Positions 10,840-18,621 of a stretch of DNA of 64,000 bases are shown piece by piece. The DNA comes from Salinicoccus halitifaciens. GTDB lineage: Bacteria; Bacillota; Bacilli; Staphylococcales; Salinicoccaceae. The notes under the pieces were generated by a model, which was not told where the DNA came from, searched no databases, and worked only from the letters and a program-made list of their open reading frames with translations. Where the stretch lies: NCBI RefSeq assembly GCF_021026095.1, contig NZ_JAJNCU010000002.1:124001-188000 (forward strand). Direction: 5' to 3'. The position numbers and the translations under genes are program-made. Numbering within the stretch: position 1 is the stretch's first letter; every line of letters begins with the position of its first letter.

Positions 10840-10913
10840 AAATACATATCCCCTAAATTAGAATACATATTATTATATTCCGATTATCGAAATAAGCAAG
10901 CGATTCAAACCGT

Positions 10914-11084
10914 CTAGCCGATCCGGTTATCAATCTGAATGTATATGAAAAAGCCCAGACTCACGCCGAGCAGAAGGGAGAGCGGAATGCTGTAGCCTGC
11001 AGTGAGCGGGAACAATCCAAGCACGAATTCGAACACAAGGACCAGCACCGCCATCAGGATGAGCACCAATAAAGTCTTTGTCAT
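10914..11084 (-). CDS. Small two-helix membrane protein
   Basis: A 56-residue protein of two hydrophobic helices (about 4-26 and 32-50) with a short polar end. I do not recognise a family. The ATG at 11084 has GGAGG at 7 nt, which supports it as a real gene; an in-frame ATG 21 bp upstream has none. It diverges from the DinB-like gene and follows, on the opposite face of a 74-bp gap, the start of the exporter gene, which is read in the same direction. Confidence 0.7.
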   Translation of the reverse strand: MTKTLLVLILMAVLVLVFEFVLGLFPLTAGYSIPLSLLLGVSLGFFIYIQIDNRIG

Positions 11085-11095
11085 GTATAAACCTC

Positions 11096-11124
11096 CTGGC
11101 ATCAATATATAAAAAAGGTATAAT
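11096..11124 (+). promoter_or_regulatory. Probable promoter of the DinB-like gene
   Basis: CTGGCA (11096-11101), 17 bp, TATAAT (11119-11124), about 44 bp before the ATG. The -10 is perfect, the -35 matches 4 of 6. Confidence 0.55.
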
Positions 11125-11167
11125 ATAAGGAAATACCATTATCAATTTTAAAGAAAGAGGGATCATT

Positions 11168-11632
11168 ATGCAAAAAGAGTTACTTACATTCCAGTTGAAT
11201 ACGGTCAGGGGATGGGTGAATTACCATCTGGAGGATACGGATGAAAGTCTTATGGACATCGTGCCGGCCGGATTCAATAACAATCTGTACTGGCAGTACG
11301 GGCATGTGGCCGCAAATTTTGAGACTGAACTCGTCAGGCTTCTCGGTAAGGACAGCACGACGGCGGATGCATTCAACAAGTATTTCGGCACCGGCACAAG
11401 CCCTGATGATTTCGATGAAGGGACACCGTCCATCGAGGAGATCAAGGAAGTCCTTGAGCGCCAGCCGGGTGAGTATGAGAGTGTCACCGAGGCACAGCTG
11501 GAGGAGAAAATGGATGAGCCTTTCCTAGGCATGACGATGAGCTATGAGCGTGCTGGATTCGCCATGCTGCACGAAAGTCTCCACGCCGGGAAAATCCAGG
11601 AAATGAAACGCCTCCTTGAGAACCAGTATTAA
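11168..11632 (+). CDS. DinB/YfiT-like four-helix metalloprotein
   Basis: A 154-residue protein of the DinB-like superfamily (unrelated to DNA polymerase IV), a four-helix bundle that binds a metal with three His. The expected ligands are present: His46 in LYWQYGHV and the HxxxH pair in LHESLHAGK (about 135 and 139). Relatives include bacillithiol S-transferase BstA and damage-inducible proteins; this copy cannot be placed more exactly. GAAAGAGGG precedes the ATG. It is followed by a methyltransferase gene in the same direction after 84 bp. Confidence 0.8.
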   Translation: MQKELLTFQLNTVRGWVNYHLEDTDESLMDIVPAGFNNNLYWQYGHVAANFETELVRLLGKDSTTADAFNKYFGTGTSPDDFDEGTPSIEEIKEVLERQPGEYESVTEAQLEEKMDEPFLGMTMSYERAGFAMLHESLHAGKIQEMKRLLENQY

Positions 11633-11716
11633 AATGAAAATTTACGGTATCCATATGACTTTTACATTTTTATAACAATCTTAATGATGCTATTATAAAT
11701 GTAAGAGGTGAGAGAG

Positions 11717-12505
11717 ATGAAGACGATGTATGATGCCGTTGCAGATGAATATATAAAATACCTCAATGACCTCCCCGAGATGCTTCTGCCGGGCCTGGAA
11801 ACCAGGGGGATTGAGTTCAGGGATGCCAAAATCGCAGATTTTGGTGCGGGCCCGGGTTTTTTAAGTGCGCAGCTGAGCGCGAGGGGCGGCATCGTGGATG
11901 CCGTTGAACCTTCAGTGGAATTTTACAGCCATGCTGAGCAGATGTTCAAAGACAACAACAAAGTCAACTTCAATCTGTCATCTGCCGAAAATTCAGGCCT
12001 TCCGGCGAAGACCTTCGATATCGCCATCTCGCTCAGATCATGGGACTGGTTCGACAGGCGGGAAGTGCTTGAAGAAGTGCAGAGGATCTTAAAGCCTGAT
12101 GGTTATTTGATCATCGTGGATTTTGGTTTTGCCGATTCATCGGAAACGGTGAAGGAGTCGGTGAAGGTGATCAGGAAATGTGCCAAGAAATATAAGGTCA
12201 AATCAAAAATACATAAACGGGAAAATGACGGACTGATCACCGGGTTTCCGCTTGAATGGATAGAAGAATGGCAGGAGTACCAATTCGACATACAAGATTT
12301 ATATAAACGGAGTTATAAGGTGGAGTTCACTCACGAAGGGTGGATCGACCATCTCAGCCCGATTTCCAGCCTTGTTCCATTTAAGCCGAAGCACCGGAGG
12401 AAGACTTTGAAGAAGATCAGCGATCATCTGAAAGATAAATATGAAGATGATGTATATAGGATCGGACATGAGATGAATGTCGCCATCCTTAAGAACAGAA
12501 GTTGA
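11717..12505 (+). CDS. Class I SAM-dependent methyltransferase
   Basis: A 262-residue cytoplasmic methyltransferase. Motif I is IADFGAGPGFLSAQL (about 40-55), followed by the acidic strand DAVEPSVEF and motif post-I, with the catalytic-domain strand YLIIVDFGFA near 135. The C-terminal third (about 160-262) is basic and specific to this protein. GAGG is 8 nt before the ATG at 11717; an upstream GTG at 11708 overlaps that site. The substrate is unknown. A simple terminator follows directly. Confidence 0.82.
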   Translation: MKTMYDAVADEYIKYLNDLPEMLLPGLETRGIEFRDAKIADFGAGPGFLSAQLSARGGIVDAVEPSVEFYSHAEQMFKDNNKVNFNLSSAENSGLPAKTFDIAISLRSWDWFDRREVLEEVQRILKPDGYLIIVDFGFADSSETVKESVKVIRKCAKKYKVKSKIHKRENDGLITGFPLEWIEEWQEYQFDIQDLYKRSYKVEFTHEGWIDHLSPISSLVPFKPKHRRKTLKKISDHLKDKYEDDVYRIGHEMNVAILKNRS

Positions 12506-12519
12506 ATATTGCAGACCGG

Positions 12520-12544
12520 GAAGCAGAACATGCTTCTTTTTTTT
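12520..12544 (+). terminator. Terminator after the methyltransferase gene
   Basis: GAAGCA (12520-12525), 5-nt loop, TGCTTC (12531-12536), then eight T. Confidence 0.8.
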
Positions 12545-12753
12545 GTCATTTTCACGTATTCGAAAAGTGTAAAAAGATTGAAAAAAGAAAGTTATACATG
12601 AAAACGGAAACATCCTGCATATGCATGCAGATTCAATGAGTTTATGCATAATGCCGGTTTCCGGATGAAATAAAATGACGAAATAAATAAATAATTATTA
12701 AACTTTCAAATTATTTTAAATAGATTTACTTTATGAATTTAATCACATATAAT
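12545..12753. other. AT-rich non-coding stretch
   Basis: About 200 bp without an open frame of coding character, strongly AT-rich compared with its surroundings, containing a loose palindrome around CTGCATATGCATGCAG (12613-12628). It forms the upstream region of the promoter at 12754. Confidence 0.5.
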
Positions 12754-12782
12754 TTGAGAAACGTTGATACTACTGTTATCAT
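12754..12782 (+). promoter_or_regulatory. Promoter of the 46-residue gene
   Basis: TTGAGA (12754-12759), 17 bp, TATCAT (12777-12782), preceded by an AT-rich stretch that could serve as an UP element. The expected leader to the ATG at 12852 is about 62 nt. Confidence 0.65.
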
Positions 12783-12851
12783 AGTAATTGAAGATAAGTC
12801 GTGGAAGACCTCTGTGTATAAAATAAATTTCAAATTAGGAGTGTGGATTTA

Positions 12852-12992
12852 ATGTTTGCAACAGACCGTTACTCAGCAGACCTGAAAGTTCAGGAGTATA
12901 AGAACATTGCGATGAACAATGCAAAGCTGGATAAAAAGAAAGCGCCGAAAAAATCGTTCGCGAGCCGGCTCGTCAGCATCATCAGCCTGTAA
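12852..12992 (+). CDS. Small basic protein of 46 residues
   Basis: Unrecognised. The protein starts MFATDRYSADLKVQEYKNIA, continues with a lysine-rich stretch (about 26-34) and ends in an amphipathic, mildly hydrophobic tail (FASRLVSIISL). There is no signal peptide or full membrane helix. AGGAG lies about 10 nt before the ATG, a good promoter stands upstream and a strong terminator follows the stop by 6 bp, so the whole looks like a compact single-gene unit. Function unknown; the cationic C-terminal half could bind nucleic acid or membrane, but this is only a guess from composition. Confidence 0.72.
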   Translation: MFATDRYSADLKVQEYKNIAMNNAKLDKKKAPKKSFASRLVSIISL

Positions 12993-12998
12993 TAAGAG

Positions 12999-13034
12999 AA
13001 CCGTCCCTGAAAAGAAGAGGGACGGTTTTTTTTA
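12999..13034. terminator. Bidirectional terminator
   Basis: AACCGTCCCT (12999-13008), 9-nt loop, AGGGACGGTT (13018-13027), then a long T run. It serves the 46-residue gene; the reverse direction serves the converging VOC gene less well. Confidence 0.85.
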
Positions 13035-13427
13035 TTTTATGAAATTGAGCTGCCATGACAGGCCGAAGCGGTCCTGGACGAAGGCGAAATATCTGCCGGG
13101 ACCGTACTCATCCATAGGCATCAGTATCGCGCCATCCTTTTTAAGCTTTCTGTAATACATCTCCGCTTCTTCCATACTCCCGCATTCGATATAGAATGAC
13201 ATGCTCGGTGTGAAGCTGAACTCCTCTGGAGTCCGGCTGTCACCGATCATCAGCCGCTGCCGGCCGATTGAAACCACCGCCTGCATGATCTTCCCTTCGA
13301 GTCCGGGTGTCTCCTTCCCGAATTCCTGCAGGAATTCAACCTCCATATCATGGAAGGTATCCTTGTAGAAAGTCAGTGCTTCCATCGCATTGCCGTTGAA
13401 TGTCAGAAAAGGTAAAAATGACTTCAT
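13032..13427 (-). CDS. VOC-family protein, PhnB-like
   Basis: A 131-residue single-domain member of the vicinal-oxygen-chelate superfamily, PhnB / 3-demethylubiquinone methyltransferase-like group. Typical are the start FLPFLTFNGNAMEALTFYKD, the SFYIECGSMEEAEMYYRKL strand-helix and the C-terminal DRFGLSWQL. These proteins are dimers that often bind a metal, but enzymatic activity is rarely shown. The gene diverges from the membrane-protein gene at 13545 and converges with the 46-residue gene. Confidence 0.85.
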   Translation of the reverse strand: MKSFLPFLTFNGNAMEALTFYKDTFHDMEVEFLQEFGKETPGLEGKIMQAVVSIGRQRLMIGDSRTPEEFSFTPSMSFYIECGSMEEAEMYYRKLKKDGAILMPMDEYGPGRYFAFVQDRFGLSWQLNFIK

Positions 13428-13493
13428 GTTCTCACCGCCTGTAAGTTATTTTACTGCATGCATATATGGTATACTACTAATAAACTTGACGCA

Positions 13494-13521
13494 TTGTCAG
13501 TTTGGAAATTTCCTATATAAT
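13494..13521 (+). promoter_or_regulatory. Promoter of the membrane-protein gene
   Basis: TTGTCA (13494-13499), 16 bp, TATAAT (13516-13521), 23 bp before the ATG at 13545. Confidence 0.7.
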
Positions 13522-13544
13522 CTGTAAAGAATCGGGACGTAAAA

Positions 13545-13952
13545 ATGATCAGAATTCTAATTTCAAGTGTCATTATCGGCACAGTCACGGGACTGGCGCT
13601 GCTGTTGTTTTTTGCCTATATTCAAATGCTGACGGGCATCAGGCTGATGGATCTGCTGCTCGACATCGACTTCATATATGCCGGTTCCTTGAGCCTGATG
13701 ACGGAAATACTGCTGCACCTCATCACCTCCATCATCATTGCGCTCATATTGAAGACCGTCCATGTCCATAAGCGGTGGTGGTATTTGCCGGTGGTCATCA
13801 TGATGCTCCTCATCACCGTGGCACTGTATTTCATCCTGCAGTGGATCGGGGCCATATCAATTTCAGATAACAGCATCGGCTTCATACTATGGGCCATTTT
13901 CCACATCGGTTATTTCGAATTGATATATTATATGCATAAAAGCGGGTATTAG
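13545..13952 (+). CDS. Four-helix membrane protein of unknown function
   Basis: A 135-residue integral membrane protein with four predicted helices (about 3-25, 44-67, 77-100, 108-130) and short loops. I recognise no family. The ribosome site is weak (CGGGA at about 9 nt). The promoter at 13494 gives a very short leader. The pyruvate-kinase-like gene follows 42 bp after the stop in the same direction without a terminator, so the two are probably cotranscribed. Confidence 0.65.
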   Translation: MIRILISSVIIGTVTGLALLLFFAYIQMLTGIRLMDLLLDIDFIYAGSLSLMTEILLHLITSIIIALILKTVHVHKRWWYLPVVIMMLLITVALYFILQWIGAISISDNSIGFILWAIFHIGYFELIYYMHKSGY

Positions 13953-13994
13953 ATGGATAGCCGGATTTTTACTTTAATGCAAGGGAGGATGGTT

Positions 13995-15491
13995 ATGCGT
14001 AAAAAAGCTGTCGATGTAATGGAAGAGATGCTCAAAGTGAGGGAGCGGGTCTTGACGGATGGTGAGAAACTCTACCGTTCCTGGGAGGAATATGATATCC
14101 GGGAATCCTACCGGGTGAGTGCCCGGAACCTCGCGTATTATATGGCGTTCAGGCAGAAAGATATGCGTCATCTGCAGGAGGAGCTGATTCCCTGGGGTGT
14201 ATCCTCCCTCGGGAGGCTGGAGGCCGATGTGATGGGCACGCTGAATGCCGTCTGCAAGACGATGAGCCTCATCACCGATACGGAACTTGAAGATCCGGAT
14301 ATCGACTACCACTCGATGCAGACGTTTGAAGAACGTTACAACTTATTGAACAACCACACCGCAGAAATTTTCGGCGATGCGGTGGATGACCGGAACACGC
14401 ATGTGCTTGTGACGATGCCGACCGAAGCCGCCGAAGATAAAAAGCTCGTCCGCGGCCTGATCGATGCGGGAATGGATATGGCACGCATCAACTGCGCACA
14501 TGACGATGAACACATCTGGGGCAGGATGGTAGAGAATATCAGGGAAGCTTCGAAGGAGAGCGGCCGGAAATGCAGGGTGCTGATGGACATCGGCGGACCG
14601 AAGATCCGCGTAAAGACGCTGCTGACCTCCAAGAGGAACCCGAAACTCTATGTCGGTGAGAAGTTTTTATTATCGAACCAGGAAGCGATGACACTGTCGG
14701 CCGGTGTCGAGATCGCGATCAATACGACGGTGCCCGAAGTGCTGAAGAAAGTGGATAAAGGCCAGCTCATCAAGCTGGATGACGGTCATATCGAAGCCGA
14801 AGTCGTGGAGATCAGGGATGAGGGGCTGATATGTGAAACGACGAAGGTGGTCAAGGAGAACGGGGTGAGGGTCAAAACCGAAAAGGGCATCAACTTCCCT
14901 GACCACGAGCTCGACCTTTCGGTGCTCACTGAAAAAGACTATAAGGACCTGGAGTTCGTCTCAAAGCATGCGGATGTCATCGCATTCTCATTCATCAAAT
15001 CGGCGTATGACATGCAGACGATCGAAGCGGCGCTTGAAGAGGTGCTCGAGGGAGAACGGGCGGACCTGCCCATCGTCGCCAAGATAGAGACGGTCGAGGC
15101 GATCGACAACATGCCTGAGATCATCGTGAGCGCCAGCGCAAAAAGACCATTCGGCGTGATGGTCGCACGCGGCGACCTCGCGGTCGAAATCGGCTATGAG
15201 CGGCTGAGCGAGATACAGGAAGAGCTCCTGTGGATCTGTGAAGCCGGGCATACACCGGTGATCTGGGCGACACAGGTGCTGGAATCGCTTGTCAAGAGCG
15301 GCATACCGACCCGCTCGGAGATCTCCGATGTCGTCGCCGGCTCAAGGGCTGAATGCATCATGCTGAACAAGGGTGACTATATCGTGCACGGCGTCCGGGC
15401 AGTCGATGACATCTTAAGGAAGTTCGAAGACCACCATCATAAGAAGACATCGATGCTCCGTGCGTTGAACATCGCGGAGCAGCAGTTCTGA
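13995..15491 (+). CDS. Pyruvate-kinase-like protein with N-terminal extension
   Basis: A 498-residue protein. Residues from about 136 onward match the pyruvate kinase barrel and B domain: ARINCAHDD, MDIGGPKIR (197-205), KGINFPD, AKIETVEAIDNM with the catalytic Lys, GVMVARGDLAVEIG with the metal Asp, and ATQVLESL with the catalytic Thr. Unlike true pyruvate kinase there is a 135-residue helical N-terminal extension and no C-terminal allosteric domain, and the usual DTKGPEIR reads DIGGPKIR. I do not expect this to be the glycolytic enzyme, which should be pyk elsewhere. Start: GGAGG is 6 nt before the ATG at 13995. It lies downstream of the four-helix protein gene and ends in a strong terminator. 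Confidence 0.82.
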   Translation: MRKKAVDVMEEMLKVRERVLTDGEKLYRSWEEYDIRESYRVSARNLAYYMAFRQKDMRHLQEELIPWGVSSLGRLEADVMGTLNAVCKTMSLITDTELEDPDIDYHSMQTFEERYNLLNNHTAEIFGDAVDDRNTHVLVTMPTEAAEDKKLVRGLIDAGMDMARINCAHDDEHIWGRMVENIREASKESGRKCRVLMDIGGPKIRVKTLLTSKRNPKLYVGEKFLLSNQEAMTLSAGVEIAINTTVPEVLKKVDKGQLIKLDDGHIEAEVVEIRDEGLICETTKVVKENGVRVKTEKGINFPDHELDLSVLTEKDYKDLEFVSKHADVIAFSFIKSAYDMQTIEAALEEVLEGERADLPIVAKIETVEAIDNMPEIIVSASAKRPFGVMVARGDLAVEIGYERLSEIQEELLWICEAGHTPVIWATQVLESLVKSGIPTRSEISDVVAGSRAECIMLNKGDYIVHGVRAVDDILRKFEDHHHKKTSMLRALNIAEQQF

Positions 15492-15518
15492 CACAACCCT
15501 CCGGGGTTGTGTTTTTTG
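15490..15518 (+). terminator. Terminator after the pyruvate-kinase-like gene
   Basis: ACACAACCC (15491-15499), 4-nt loop, GGGTTGTGT, then six T. Confidence 0.88.
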
Positions 15519-15609
15519 ATTTGGTTGCTGTTTTATTTGGATGAAAGCCGCCTTCCAAGATCAAATTCTGGTAAACTTTTGTGTAATACAGACGGAAAGG
15601 CGGGATGAC

Positions 15610-16491
15610 ATGAAGAAGGCACTGCTTGTACATAATAAGAAATCCGGGCAGTCCAAAAAACACGGGATCGAAGCAGCACTGATCCAACAGTTGAATGCTG
15701 CCGGCTACGAAGTGATGGTTAAGACGACACCGGAAAGCGGGGCGGAGGGGATTGTTTCGGAGTATGCTGCAGATAAAGATCTCATCGTGACCGTCGGAGG
15801 CGACGGCACGATCAGTGAGGTGATGAACACGGTGCTGAAGGAAGGTTTTGAGATTCCCATCGCCGTCATCCCGACCGGCACGGTGAACGACCTCGCCCGC
15901 GTCCACGGCATCCCGCTCGATGCGAAAAAAGCGATCCGGCAGCTCGGGACCGCCGTCCCGGTCCCGATCGACATCATCAGATTGAATGACAGGCATGCAA
16001 GCTACCTGGTTGCGCTCGGGGCATTCATGACGGCTTTTGCCGAAGTGGATGCACGCATCAAACATAAGACCGGGCGCCTCGCATACCTCTTCGCCGGCAT
16101 CAAAATGCTCCTCCGCTTAAAAAAATACAGCGTGACAATAAAGACCCCTGATGCGGAAGTGCACTCCGCCTCCGTGCTTACGATCGTCTCAAAATTGCGG
16201 TCGGTCGGGAGCCTCGGCCGGCTCATCAAAGAAGCGGGGGCGGATGACGGCCTGCTCCATATCATCAACATCGAACCGGTGAATGTATTTGAAGCCGTCC
16301 ATCTCATCTTTCTCGCAGTCAAGGGCAACCTTACAGATCATGAAAAGGTCACCTACCTCACGGCCGAAAAGGCTGAAATCAGTGCGGCCGGCCTCTCGCA
16401 CATGAACATAGACGGTGACCGCTATGATTACAGGGATATGGACATTTCGGTGGCGCGGGGTGCAGTCTTACTGATGAAGCATCCGAAGTAG
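15610..16491 (+). CDS. Diacylglycerol/lipid kinase family protein (YegS/BmrU-like)
   Basis: A 293-residue soluble lipid kinase of the DAGK-catalytic family. The nucleotide loop VTVGGDGTISEVMN (about 60-73) and PTGTVNDLAR (about 92-101) are diagnostic, and the length is typical. Members phosphorylate diacylglycerol (DgkB) or related lipids at the membrane surface. Whether this is the essential DgkB cannot be decided: in Staphylococcus dgkB follows gatB, while here gatB is followed by a methyltransferase and this gene lies 45 kb away. AGGCGGG precedes the ATG at 15610. Confidence 0.85.
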   Translation: MKKALLVHNKKSGQSKKHGIEAALIQQLNAAGYEVMVKTTPESGAEGIVSEYAADKDLIVTVGGDGTISEVMNTVLKEGFEIPIAVIPTGTVNDLARVHGIPLDAKKAIRQLGTAVPVPIDIIRLNDRHASYLVALGAFMTAFAEVDARIKHKTGRLAYLFAGIKMLLRLKKYSVTIKTPDAEVHSASVLTIVSKLRSVGSLGRLIKEAGADDGLLHIINIEPVNVFEAVHLIFLAVKGNLTDHEKVTYLTAEKAEISAAGLSHMNIDGDRYDYRDMDISVARGAVLLMKHPK

Positions 16492-16520
16492 TGGGAATAC
16501 TTAAACTTCTCCTCCAAATA

Positions 16521-16549
16521 TTGAAATATTATACTAAAAGCTATATGCT
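16521..16549 (+). promoter_or_regulatory. Promoter of the YitT-like gene
   Basis: TTGAAA (16521-16526), 17 bp, TATGCT (16544-16549), 36 bp before the ATG. Confidence 0.6.
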
Positions 16550-16584
16550 ATAGCGGTGATAATTATTACGGAGGAGGCGGCCCG

Positions 16585-17478
16585 ATGAAGATCAGGAAAA
16601 AGCTTAAAGAGACGAATTTTGAAAAGAAGAAGATTTCTTTCAACCCTAAAATCACGCAGCAGACGATCATCAATTTCATCACGATCATCGTAGGATCTTT
16701 TTTATTCGCAATAGGTGTCAACTCATTCATGATTGCCGGGAACCTCGGCGAAGGGGGCTTCATCGGCCTTGCGATCATCCTGTTCTATGCATATGAGATT
16801 CCGACGGCACTCAGTAACTTCGTGCTGAACTTCCTCATACTGATCGTCGGATTCAGGTACCTCGGCAAGCGGGCGATGTATTATACGATCATCACCATCC
16901 CGATGACTTCGCTCATGCTTTGGATCACGGAAGACTGGCAGATCCAGTCGAGTGAGATCCTTGTGAACACCGTGTTCGGCGGCCTCTTCATCGGCCTCGG
17001 CATCGGGCTCATCATCCGCATCGGTTCGACGACTGCCGGAACGACGATCCTTGCCCGTATGGCCAACAAATATTTCGATGTCAACGTCTCGTATGCACTG
17101 CTGTTCTTCGATTTGATCGTCGTGGCCATCGGCCTTACCGTGATGACGCTCGAGCAGGCGCTCCTCACGGTGATTGCACTGTACGTTGCGACGAAGGTGA
17201 TGGATTTCATCATAGAAGGTATGAACCCGAAGAAGGCGATCACGATCATCAGCGAGAAGCCGGAAGTGCTCGGCAAGATGATCAATACGGAAATCCGGCG
17301 CGGCGTCACAATCATGAACGGGCGCGGATTTTATACGCAGAAGGATAAGGACGTACTGTATGTCGTCATCAACAAATCCCAGCTGACGCGGCTGAAGCGG
17401 CTCATCAAGCGGTACGATGAAAATGCCTTCGTCGTCGTGCATGATGTGAACAGCGTGCTCGGCAACTACTTCATATAA
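16585..17478 (+). CDS. YitT-family membrane protein
   Basis: A 297-residue membrane protein of the YitT family (DUF161 plus C-terminal DUF2179). Five or six helices fill residues 30-205, with the family sequences GEGGFIGLAIIL and GSTTAGTTILARM. The cytoplasmic C-terminal domain (about 215-297) has the DUF2179 pattern RGVTIMNGRGFYT and VVVHDVNSVLG. Function is not established; transport has been proposed for the family. GGAGG lies 7 nt before the ATG. It has its own promoter and a terminator shared with the converging GNAT gene. Confidence 0.9.
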   Translation: MKIRKKLKETNFEKKKISFNPKITQQTIINFITIIVGSFLFAIGVNSFMIAGNLGEGGFIGLAIILFYAYEIPTALSNFVLNFLILIVGFRYLGKRAMYYTIITIPMTSLMLWITEDWQIQSSEILVNTVFGGLFIGLGIGLIIRIGSTTAGTTILARMANKYFDVNVSYALLFFDLIVVAIGLTVMTLEQALLTVIALYVATKVMDFIIEGMNPKKAITIISEKPEVLGKMINTEIRRGVTIMNGRGFYTQKDKDVLYVVINKSQLTRLKRLIKRYDENAFVVVHDVNSVLGNYFI

Positions 17479-17481
17479 AGC

Positions 17482-17509
17482 AAAAAAGACAGGGGAACCT
17501 GTCTTTTTT
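17482..17509. terminator. Bidirectional terminator
   Basis: AAAAAAGACAGG-GGAA-CCTGTCTTTTTT, perfect palindrome between the YitT-like and GNAT genes, overlapping the latter's stop codon. Confidence 0.9.
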
Positions 17510-17931
17510 CATTTCTGTCTCCTGTGGAAGACCTGGAAGCCTTCGACTTCGGCGACCCTTTTAAAGCCCCGGTATTCGAACCAGTTGATGGTGAAGGCCT
17601 TTGCGACCTTCCTGCCCGACATCATGTAGAGGTCCATGACTTCCCGGGTCTCCTCGAGGTACATATCCATCATCTTCGAGCCGATGCCCTTCGTAAGGTA
17701 GTCGTCATGGATCAGGATATTGTTTATGTATTGTGTGAAGATATGGTCCCCGGATGAACGGATGATCCCGACGAGCCTGTGGCCGTCCCAGGCCGTCACG
17801 ATGTAATCCGAATTCACGACCGCCTCGTACAGCGCATCATCCCGGTTCTCATACTTTTTGATCTGTTTTGCGGAATAAAATTCCAGCAAAGCCTCTTTTG
17901 AAATGCCTCTCTCTGTAGAAAGATGAATCAT
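17509..17931 (-). CDS. GNAT-family N-acetyltransferase
   Basis: A 140-residue acetyl-CoA-dependent acetyltransferase. The CoA-binding turn appears as YLTKGIGSKMMDMYLEE (about 78-94) following the strand NNILIHDDY, and the fold ends with the NWFEYRGFKRV segment. It is a compact single-domain protein without partner domains; the substrate is unknown. The gene converges with yitT and diverges from the SRPBCC gene. Confidence 0.83.
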   Translation of the reverse strand: MIHLSTERGISKEALLEFYSAKQIKKYENRDDALYEAVVNSDYIVTAWDGHRLVGIIRSSGDHIFTQYINNILIHDDYLTKGIGSKMMDMYLEETREVMDLYMMSGRKVAKAFTINWFEYRGFKRVAEVEGFQVFHRRQK

Positions 17932-17993
17932 GACGTCCCACTCCTCTTCAATAAATTCATCATAATGGAATGTTCTGAAAAATGAAAGAATAA

Positions 17994-18022
17994 TTGTGTT
18001 TTCAAAATATGTTTCTTATAAT
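17994..18022 (+). promoter_or_regulatory. Promoter of the SRPBCC gene
   Basis: TTGTGT (17994-17999), 17 bp, TATAAT (18017-18022), 51 bp before the ATG. Confidence 0.7.
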
Positions 18023-18073
18023 TGGGTATATTGACGGAGAACCCTATAACAACCAGGAAAGAGTGAATCATAT

Positions 18074-18511
18074 ATGGAAATCTACAATTATCAGAAATGG
18101 GACGTTTCGGCGACCCCTGAAGAAGTTTTTGAATTCATCAATGACGATAGTAAGCTGCAGGAAGTCTTCGGCATCATCGACAGGATCGAGTACAGCACCG
18201 CTGAAAAAAGGGAGGAAGGGGCGAAGTTCCTCACGACGCTGAGCGTCAAAGGAAAGACATACCGCTTCCGCAGTGAAGTCGTCGAATACGCCGATGACCG
18301 GAAAATCGCCGTCCGCTCAAGGTTCAGACAGGGGGATGTGATCACGCATTTCACGGTCGTGCCGAACAACGGCGGCGTGGACATCTCAGTGCGTGCGGAA
18401 CTGCGCAACGCAAAAACAAGGGCAAAAGTGCTCGCAGGCGCGATGAAACCCGTCATCGGACTCATCATGAACCGCAGCATGGACAACCTGGTGGACCATA
18501 TAGAGAAATAA
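18074..18511 (+). CDS. SRPBCC-family protein (polyketide cyclase/START-like)
   Basis: A 145-residue single-domain protein with the helix-grip fold. It begins with the family strand YNYQKWDVSATPEEVFEFIND and alternates beta strands up to a long C-terminal helix (about 112-143). Such proteins bind hydrophobic ligands; no catalytic residue can be assigned. AGGAAAGAG lies somewhat far (about 14 nt) from the ATG at 18074. A short terminator follows the stop. Confidence 0.78.
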   Translation: MEIYNYQKWDVSATPEEVFEFINDDSKLQEVFGIIDRIEYSTAEKREEGAKFLTTLSVKGKTYRFRSEVVEYADDRKIAVRSRFRQGDVITHFTVVPNNGGVDISVRAELRNAKTRAKVLAGAMKPVIGLIMNRSMDNLVDHIEK

Positions 18512-18537
18512 GCCGTAGATGACGGCTTATTTTTTTA
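18511..18537 (+). terminator. Terminator after the SRPBCC gene
   Basis: AAGCCGT and ACGGCTT arms with a 5-nt loop, followed by A and seven T; the first arm uses the last base of the stop codon. Confidence 0.78.
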
Positions 18538-18621
18538 TTTGAAGTGAAAAAGTGAAAATTATCTTTATTCCTAGTTCGATACTATGTATAATATCAATGA
18601 ATATAAGGAGGGGTTTTATAT

